Positions 7,230 through 12,053 of a DNA stretch of 12,053 bases are shown here, piece by piece. The stretch covers positions 1 through 12,053 of the forward strand of contig JACMOJ010000317.1 in NCBI GenBank assembly GCA_014378085.1, read 5' to 3'. Every line of letters begins with the position of its first letter. Position 1 is the stretch's first letter. The notes under the pieces are model-generated. The model was not told the origin of the DNA. It saw only the letters and a program-made list of their open reading frames with translations, and did no database searches. The translations under genes and the position numbers were made by a program. Source of the DNA: Burkholderiales bacterium. GTDB lineage: Bacteria > Pseudomonadota > Gammaproteobacteria > Burkholderiales > Usitatibacteraceae.

Positions 7230-7250
7230 AATACCAGTTAAGTACCAATT
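7230..7250 (-). promoter_or_regulatory. Conserved block 2 upstream of receptor B (candidate operator, direct ACCA repeats)
   Basis: This 21-bp segment matches 10751-10771 at 16 of 21 positions without gaps. The invariant parts are ACCA and TACCAATT, whose ACCA cores are 11 bp apart, about one helical turn. On the minus strand it reads AATTGGTA, six bases, then TGGT. It overlaps a small palindrome CCAAT-T-ATTGG (7245-7255). It lies 44 bp upstream of block 1; in receptor A the distance is 40 bp. Confidence 0.45.
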
Positions 7251-7260
7251 ATTGGGGCCC

Positions 7261-7278
7261 TGTTGCGCGCTTGCAACA
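7261..7278. promoter_or_regulatory. Perfect inverted repeat TGTTGC-N6-GCAACA, possible operator
   Basis: The 6-bp arms at 7261-7266 and 7273-7278 are exact reverse complements around gcgctt. The symmetry suits a dimeric regulator such as a LacI- or GntR-type protein. The element is not repeated upstream of receptor A, so the regulatory role is weakly supported. Confidence 0.3.
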
Positions 7279-7363
7279 CGGCTAGCTTGGACGGCATACA
7301 CCAAAGTTGCTCGCTGACGCGAGCGGCGATTCCCGAACAAAAATACGCGAGCGCTGTGGGTCC

Positions 7364-7416
7364 ACTGCGGGTTGCACGGGGTTCTACTGCGGGTTGCACC
7401 GTGGATTGCACTGCGG
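7364..7416. repeat. Short direct repeats in the receptor intergenic gap
   Basis: The 14-mer actgcgggttgcac occurs at 7364-7377 and again at 7386-7399 (22-bp period). A degenerate third piece, ttgcactgcgg, lies at 7406-7416. It is non-coding in any convincing frame. Confidence 0.6.
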
Positions 7417-7444
7417 TGCCAACAAATCGGCGAATCCGGTACTC

Positions 7445-7476
7445 AAAACGGGCCGCTAGCATTCGTCGCGGCCCGT
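7445..7476 (-). terminator. Probable intrinsic terminator of receptor A
   Basis: A perfect 9-bp stem (acgggccgc at 7448-7456 with gcggcccgt at 7468-7476) has an 11-nt loop. Read leftward it is followed by a T4 run (7448-7445). It lies about 45 nt beyond the receptor A stop. The short T-run suggests moderate strength, so some read-through into receptor B is possible. Confidence 0.65.
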
Positions 7477-7520
7477 GATGGGTAACCAAGTTCTGCGCTA
7501 CCAACAGCGTGTTGCGTTGG

Positions 7521-10500
7521 CTAAAACCGATAGCGCAATGTTACGTAATACTGACGACCGCTCACATCCAGCTTTTGCTGCTCGGACTCGCTGTAGCGAT
7601 ATTGCGCGCGGGTCGGGTTGAGTAAGTTGGTGGCGTCGAAGGCAATACGCAGGTCGCGGGTGATGTTGTAGTTCATCGATAGCGCGACGTTTGAGACCGC
7701 GGCGGCCCAAGTTAAGGCGGTTGGCTGCACCACGCCTAAGATGGTGCTGGTCGATTGGCTGTTGGCGATCGGTGCCGGCGCCGTTGTGCTGGCAACGTAT
7801 TTGTCCCGATAGTTGTAGACAAGGCGCGCACTCATCTTATCGTCTTCAAAATAAAGCCCCAAGTTGGCGGCCTTGTTGGACGCCCCAACCATTGGGCGTC
7901 CATCTTCAACGATGGTGCGCGCTGAGCTAGCGTTGGCGGTCAGGCCAAAGCCCCACGCGAGTGGAGTTTCAAAGATCACCTCAAAGCCATCAATGCGAGC
8001 GCCTTGTTGTGACGATGAATTGATGAAAAATGGCTTGATGACGCTATCCGCAGGGTCGAGTAAGTCAATCGTCTCGCCTTGACGAATGGCACCGGTTTTG
8101 ACATAACCTTTGATCAACGATTGATAGACGTTGACCATGGCAAGTGATCGGCGCGCGAAGTACCAACCGAGTGAGGCGTCAATGTTACGTGCAGTCAGCG
8201 GTGTCAAGTTTGGATTCGGGCCAGTCACGGTACAGCCGGTCGCGTTGCAGGTTGGTGTGCCGAATCCTGCACCATAGGTGTTGTAGTTTTGGCGGCCAAT
8301 CGTTTTGCTGGCACCAAATCTGGCGATCCACTTGGGGGCAAGTTCGAAGCGCAGGTTCATGCTTGGCAACAAATCATTGAAGACTCGTTCGGTCCCCACT
8401 TTGTAGTAGATCGTGCCAGCTAAAGGGTTGAAGGGTACGTTGTCGTAATAGATCAATGGCGAACTGGCGGCCGTATTAATGGCTGTTGGGAATGCCGCGC
8501 ATGGCACCACTGGCGCGCCGGGCTCGATAAGCGTGCAGCGGCCAGCTGGCACCGGATTGACGATCTGCGCATTGATCTTGGTTTGAACGAAGCGTAAACC
8601 AACATTGCCCGACCACTTGTCACCATCTAAGTTTTGCATGAGATAGACCGCCGTCTGACGCTCGCGCATATCGATTTCATTGAGCACACGTCGTTCAAAT
8701 GCAGCACTGGTTGGTTTTAGCTGCGTAGCGATAAAGGCACGCAGTGTTTCGGGGGTTAAGAAAAATCCCGTGTTATCCCACCCGCTGCCGTTAAAGCCCG
8801 AACCAAAGTCACTTGGATAGTTTTGATAGCCTGTGCCGGGCGGTGTGGGTAAGGTTGCCGAGCGGCGCATTGGGCCGGCCCGAGACGCATCACGATCATG
8901 ATCGGCAAAGCGATAACCGGCTTCAAGCGTGGTCAATATCCCGCTCATGATGTTGTAGGTTGCATCAATGGCATAGCTGGTTTCTTTGTCTATGGTGATA
9001 TTACCTGTGGCACCATAGCTTACTAGTCGATAGCCGGTCCCATCGGCATTTAAGCCCGGCTGGTTGGAGCCAGAATTGAAGTAGCGTGAATACGGCGCGC
9101 TGTGTAGATCGCCCAAACGATAGGAGGTGCCAGTGCCATATCGCGCAAAGGTTGCGCCTTGGTCAAGCTTTGTTTCGCCTTCGCCTTTGGTGGTGCTGAA
9201 TAATGCTTTTATGACGAGGTCATCATTGACGCGCCACTTGGCATCAAGATCAACAAAACCACTCGTGGCGCGCGCGCCATCACGGTAGAAACCTTCCGAG
9301 TTGCCGACGTATTGCGGTGTTGTGCCGTCGGGGTAAACGATGTCGGCACTTTGTAAGACCCGTAGCGGAAAACCGTAATTGCTCGTGGTGTCGATAATCA
9401 CGGGATTGCGAATCTGCGCATAGACTCGGCGGCCATTCGAGCTATTTGGTGTTGTGCCACCCGTTGGATCGCCGTAGCCGAGCAGCATGCTGTACATCGC
9501 ACCAGAGGTAAGGCGACCGTAATTATTGGCGCCCATTTCCGACTGAAAGCCGGTAAGGGTGAAATCCAGGCTCGCTGTCGGGCGCCATTGCGCGGCAAAC
9601 ATACCACCTTTGCGATCACGCACGCTTTCAACAAATTCCGTACTCATGCTGCCCGGCATGCGCACGCCGTTTAAGTCCGCCGCGCGTAAGCCAGTGCCTG
9701 CAAGTGAGGCATCGGTAATGCCAAGCATGGTGGCGGTATTGATTTCGCCCCAACCGCTATTGACGCCGTAGGCAAATCGCGACACCGAGTCGCGTCGCAT
9801 AAAACGCTTTTCAGCAAAAGCCTGGCCAATAAAGCCGAGCGTATTCGATTCGTTTTTCCAATTCAAGCTGGCGTTGAGTTGATGCGACCACTTATCCGGC
9901 AAATCGGAATACACACCACCGACGTTAACCACGCCACCAAAACCTTTTTTCTGATCAAGCGGTTTGCGAGTAGTGACGTTGATCGTACCGGCTAGACCGC
10001 CATCGACGATATTGGCCTGCGACGTTTTATAAACTTTCGCTTGATTTAAAACTGAGGAGGGCATCAGTGACAAACTGGTGCTGCGGCTGCTAGAAAATTG
10101 ATCTGATACGTACCAATCGCCGCCGCTGACGGTATGACCGTTAAACAAGATCAAACTCATGTCCGGATTGGTGCCGCGAATGGAAACCTTTTCGGCTTCG
10201 TCGTAGTCGGTGCGCACGGCAACACCCGCAAGGCGCTGGAGCGAGTCGGCTAAATTCTTATCCGGCATCTTGCCGACCTCTTCTGCGGAAATCACTTCAA
10301 CGTTAGCGCTTGCATCACGCTTGGTATCGAGCGATCTTTCCAGCGAGGCGCGAATGCCGGTGACGATAATTTCCTCCGGCGCTCGATTCGTCTCCGCTGC
10401 TTTTTTTGCATCAGCCGCTTTCTTAGCTTCTTCGGCTTTTTTGGCCTCTTCAACTTTTTTGGCATCCGCAGCGGCTTGCGTGCTTGGGGAGGCAGGTGTT

Positions 10501-10592
10501 GATGGTGTGGATTGGGCTGCCACAAGCGCAGGACTCAAACCAAGCAGCGCAAGTGAAATCGCAGCGGCGAGGGGTTTTTTGGAAAAAGTCAT
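7521..10592 (-). CDS. TonB-dependent receptor A (TonB-Xanth-Caul type), probable glycan transporter
   Basis: This is a 1023-residue outer-membrane receptor paralogous to the one downstream. The first 27 residues are nearly identical to receptor B (MTFxKKPLAAAISLALLG, ending AQ). Then come a Ser/Thr/Pro/Ala segment (28-42), four Lys-rich hexads (44-67), a TonB-box-like EIIVTG (74-79), the plug with KMPDKN and RGTNPD motifs, and a barrel ending YVTLRYRF with the C-terminal Phe needed for outer-membrane assembly. The start is fixed by AGGAGG (minus strand, 10606-10601) 8 nt upstream. A Cys pair in a long loop (about 8494-8545) is also present in receptor B at the matching place; a second pair (CNATGC, about 8228-8255) is unique to A. 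Lacking an STN domain, it should be a transporter. An oligosaccharide substrate is inferred from family and neighbours. The barrel sequences have diverged well beyond the N-terminus, suggesting different ligands. Confidence 0.95.
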   Translation of the reverse strand: MTFSKKPLAAAISLALLGLSPALVAAQSTPSTPASPSTQAAADAKKVEEAKKAEEAKKAADAKKAAETNRAPEEIIVTGIRASLERSLDTKRDASANVEVISAEEVGKMPDKNLADSLQRLAGVAVRTDYDEAEKVSIRGTNPDMSLILFNGHTVSGGDWYVSDQFSSSRSTSLSLMPSSVLNQAKVYKTSQANIVDGGLAGTINVTTRKPLDQKKGFGGVVNVGGVYSDLPDKWSHQLNASLNWKNESNTLGFIGQAFAEKRFMRRDSVSRFAYGVNSGWGEINTATMLGITDASLAGTGLRAADLNGVRMPGSMSTEFVESVRDRKGGMFAAQWRPTASLDFTLTGFQSEMGANNYGRLTSGAMYSMLLGYGDPTGGTTPNSSNGRRVYAQIRNPVIIDTTSNYGFPLRVLQSADIVYPDGTTPQYVGNSEGFYRDGARATSGFVDLDAKWRVNDDLVIKALFSTTKGEGETKLDQGATFARYGTGTSYRLGDLHSAPYSRYFNSGSNQPGLNADGTGYRLVSYGATGNITIDKETSYAIDATYNIMSGILTTLEAGYRFADHDRDASRAGPMRRSATLPTPPGTGYQNYPSDFGSGFNGSGWDNTGFFLTPETLRAFIATQLKPTSAAFERRVLNEIDMRERQTAVYLMQNLDGDKWSGNVGLRFVQTKINAQIVNPVPAGRCTLIEPGAPVVPCAAFPTAINTAASSPLIYYDNVPFNPLAGTIYYKVGTERVFNDLLPSMNLRFELAPKWIARFGASKTIGRQNYNTYGAGFGTPTCNATGCTVTGPNPNLTPLTARNIDASLGWYFARRSLAMVNVYQSLIKGYVKTGAIRQGETIDLLDPADSVIKPFFINSSSQQGARIDGFEVIFETPLAWGFGLTANASSARTIVEDGRPMVGASNKAANLGLYFEDDKMSARLVYNYRDKYVASTTAPAPIANSQSTSTILGVVQPTALTWAAAVSNVALSMNYNITRDLRIAFDATNLLNPTRAQYRYSESEQQKLDVSGRQYYVTLRYRF
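10392..10463 (-). repeat. Four AKKxxx hexapeptide repeats in the receptor A N-terminal linker
   Basis: Residues 44-67 consist of four consecutive units: AKKVEE, AKKAEE, AKKAAD and AKKAAE, encoded by 18-bp DNA repeats. They lie between signal peptide and TonB box. Receptor B has three comparable units, so the copy number differs between the paralogues. Confidence 0.85.
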
Positions 10593-10690
10593 GGGAAGAG
10601 CCTCCTGAATCGCTATATTGTTTTTGGGGTTGCCGTCGGTCTAATTCGCCGGCCACTTCGGGCGGCTGGACGCGGGATCTGTAGGGCTAA

Positions 10691-10710
10691 TGCCGTACAG
10701 TCTGTTGCCA
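10691..10710 (-). promoter_or_regulatory. Conserved block 1 upstream of receptor A (candidate promoter/operator)
   Basis: This is the counterpart of 7166-7185 (16 of 20 identical, ungapped), ending 98 bp before the receptor A start. Within it ACAGTCTGT is a small palindrome. The stretch between it and the ribosome site (10607-10690) shows no clear similarity to the receptor B leader, which makes the block stand out. Confidence 0.45.
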
Positions 10711-10750
10711 TTTTTCTGCCGTTGCGACCAATCCAAAGCATAAGCCTGAT

Positions 10751-10771
10751 AAGACCACTTTGCTACCAATT
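10751..10771 (-). promoter_or_regulatory. Conserved block 2 upstream of receptor A (candidate operator, direct ACCA repeats)
   Basis: This is the counterpart of 7230-7250 (16 of 21 identical, ungapped), with the same 11-bp spacing between ACCA cores and the same TACCAATT end. It lies 40 bp upstream of block 1 and within the 236-bp gap after the DUF5009 gene, supporting a receptor A promoter independent of that gene. Confidence 0.45.
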
Positions 10772-10828
10772 TTGTCTGGATGTTGTGGTTTTGCGACGCC
10801 TCAACGCGGTACAAACACCTCACAACCG

Positions 10829-12053
10829 CTAGGTTTTGAGCAGGATGCCGCGCCGCGCGAGAAACGCGCCAACGGTTGCGACCAGCCAGGTATAAAACGC
10901 GCCGCGCAGGGCACCGAGCCAAGGTGTGGCGGTGATTTTTTCGATGACGCTGCTGAGTCCTGTCATGCCGAAAATCGGTGGAACTAAACTCTGTACGCCT
11001 GCGTAGGCGACCAGCGGGTTTTGCCCGGTGGCAATCAATAATCCAACGCCGCGCCGTATGCGTCCTAGGTCGATGGCGATCATCAGGGACACCAGCAACA
11101 TAAACGCCAGACCTGACGTGACGAAATAGTAACTCATCGTTGCGCGGTCTTTTTTGATGCCGCCTTCGTAGGGCTCAAAGGCGAGCCCAATTGCCAACCA
11201 GAAGATTCCCCAGCCAAACAGTTGTCGCAACAATTTGCCCCCGTCACCTTCTCCTAAATTTGACGTGCGCCCTGCAGGGCCACGCCCACCCAACCCCCAC
11301 CAGCCCAACGCTGCCAGTAACATCGCGGCAACTGTGGTCGGGACCACCCAGCGCATTTGCATCCCCACCAGCAGGAGCACACTCATGATTACACCAAGTG
11401 CGGCCACACTCCATTGCTTGGTCGTTACTGCGGGTTGAGCCTGCGCCCGCCAGCGCAACAACAGGTCGCCGGCAATGGTGCCCGGAATGATGATGAACAG
11501 ATACTGTTGAAAGTAAACGGTGCCAATCCATGGAGTGGGAGAAAGATTCCATAACCACTGGCCCCAGCCGGGCAGCGACTGGCAAAGGCGCAGCGCAAAC
11601 AAAAACGCCAAGATGCCCATACGCCATGCCAGCCAATCGGGTTTGTGGCGGGTGGCCAGCCAGATCAGCGAACCGGACACCGCAACATTGGCCAGAACCA
11701 GAATGATGATGTCGCTGCGCGTGACGCTAAAGCCGCTGCCGTCCTTGGCGCGGAATGTCGCGAGCACGGCGAAAGCACCGACCCAGCCGAGCAGTCGAAG
11801 GCTACGTTTGGTGGCCACCGATAAAGTCGCAGGCAGTGTTGCCAACATCGGAAACAACAACACAAATCCGGCCAGTGCCAGCAACCATTCCTGTACGCCG
11901 GGTTGGGCCGACATCACGTGCGGCTGAATGTGTTTGACGTAGATGGCGAAGAACACCAGTAGCACGCCGCGTTTGAGTATCGTCAGGCAAATTGATGAAA
12001 GCGCGTCGCCGCGATCAAGTCGCGCTTTCAGCGCCAGCGGAATCGCCGCGCCC
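10829..12053 (-). CDS. DUF5009 / NagX-like multi-pass membrane protein, 5' end beyond window
   Basis: 407 residues are visible, continuing in frame to the window edge. The residues before the GTG at 11965 (GAAIPLAL, then a basic loop) match an internal part of the family, so that GTG is not the start. At least eight hydrophobic segments alternate with short loops. The motif EGGIKKDRATMSYYFVTSGL (about 11111-11170) and the QNPLVAY block near the C-terminus are typical of DUF5009, which is related to the heparan-alpha-glucosaminide N-acetyltransferase (HGSNAT) and NagX group. Such proteins sit in the inner membrane and are often encoded beside TonB-dependent receptors in sugar-use clusters, including those for N-acetylglucosamine. 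Acyl or sugar transfer is family-level inference. The N-terminal part needed to judge catalytic residues is missing. The gap to receptor A is 236 bp, so cotranscription is uncertain. Confidence 0.88.
   Translation of the reverse strand, partial: GAAIPLALKARLDRGDALSSICLTILKRGVLLVFFAIYVKHIQPHVMSAQPGVQEWLLALAGFVLLFPMLATLPATLSVATKRSLRLLGWVGAFAVLATFRAKDGSGFSVTRSDIIILVLANVAVSGSLIWLATRHKPDWLAWRMGILAFLFALRLCQSLPGWGQWLWNLSPTPWIGTVYFQQYLFIIIPGTIAGDLLLRWRAQAQPAVTTKQWSVAALGVIMSVLLLVGMQMRWVVPTTVAAMLLAALGWWGLGGRGPAGRTSNLGEGDGGKLLRQLFGWGIFWLAIGLAFEPYEGGIKKDRATMSYYFVTSGLAFMLLVSLMIAIDLGRIRRGVGLLIATGQNPLVAYAGVQSLVPPIFGMTGLSSVIEKITATPWLGALRGAFYTWLVATVGAFLARRGILLKT

Larger units (their letters stand above)
7101..7444 (-). 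other. Upstream region of receptor B (5' control region)
   Basis: No gene is supported here on either strand; the short open frames lack ribosome sites and protein-like composition. The region holds two blocks shared with the receptor A upstream region (7166-7185 and 7230-7250), a perfect inverted repeat (7261-7278), a 6-bp hairpin gctcgc/gcgagc (7309-7314 and 7319-7324) and short direct repeats (7364-7416). A standard sigma-70 -35/-10 pair could not be fixed with confidence. Confidence 0.6.

Noticed and set aside
7238..7504. Minus-strand 88-codon frame in the gap between the receptors (and a plus-strand 71-codon one)
   Set aside because: They cover a terminator and short direct repeats, lack ribosome sites, and look like chance frames in control DNA.

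Overview
The window looks like a piece of a gammaproteobacterial chromosome, most plausibly Xanthomonadales/Lysobacterales. This rests on protein style rather than a search: two large TonB-dependent receptors of the Xanthomonas/Caulobacter type, a DUF5009 (NagX-like) membrane protein, a UgpC/MalK-type ABC ATPase and moderately GC-rich coding sequence. The genus cannot be named from the sequence alone.

Layout. The left third (2-3980) is transcribed rightward. It opens with the 3' part of a carbohydrate-linked FAD-dependent oxidoreductase. This is followed 5 bp later by an ABC transporter ATPase, and the two are very likely one operon whose permease and binding-protein genes are not in the window. 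A large nested palindrome (2175-2257) closes the operon. Next come a DUF2784 membrane protein (2410-2784), a non-coding gap, a secreted glycine-zipper protein of unknown function (3067-3663), an intrinsic terminator, and a three-helix small membrane protein (3720-3980). The right two thirds (4182-12053) are transcribed leftward: DUF5009 protein (5' end beyond the window), TonB-dependent receptor A (10592-7521), a terminator, TonB-dependent receptor B (7100-4182), and a strong terminator at 4121-4157. The two gene sets therefore converge at about 4000-4180.

How the genes may work together. The right-hand genes read as a glycan-uptake locus: two paralogous outer-membrane receptors for (oligo)saccharides beside a DUF5009 inner-membrane protein of the sugar-acetyltransferase-related superfamily. 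The left-hand oxidoreductase and ABC ATPase also fit sugar uptake and catabolism. No glycoside hydrolase, regulator or TonB/ExbBD gene is present, so the substrate cannot be assigned.

Most worth a second look: (1) the secreted glycine-zipper protein and adjacent three-helix membrane protein, whose layout resembles a membrane-active effector with a protective partner, although this is only a hypothesis; (2) two ~20-bp blocks shared, in the same order and nearly the same spacing, by the otherwise diverged upstream regions of the two receptor genes, a candidate common promoter/operator; (3) lysine/alanine hexapeptide repeats (3 versus 4 copies) between signal peptide and TonB box in the receptors; (4) an in-frame 15-bp minisatellite inside the oxidoreductase.
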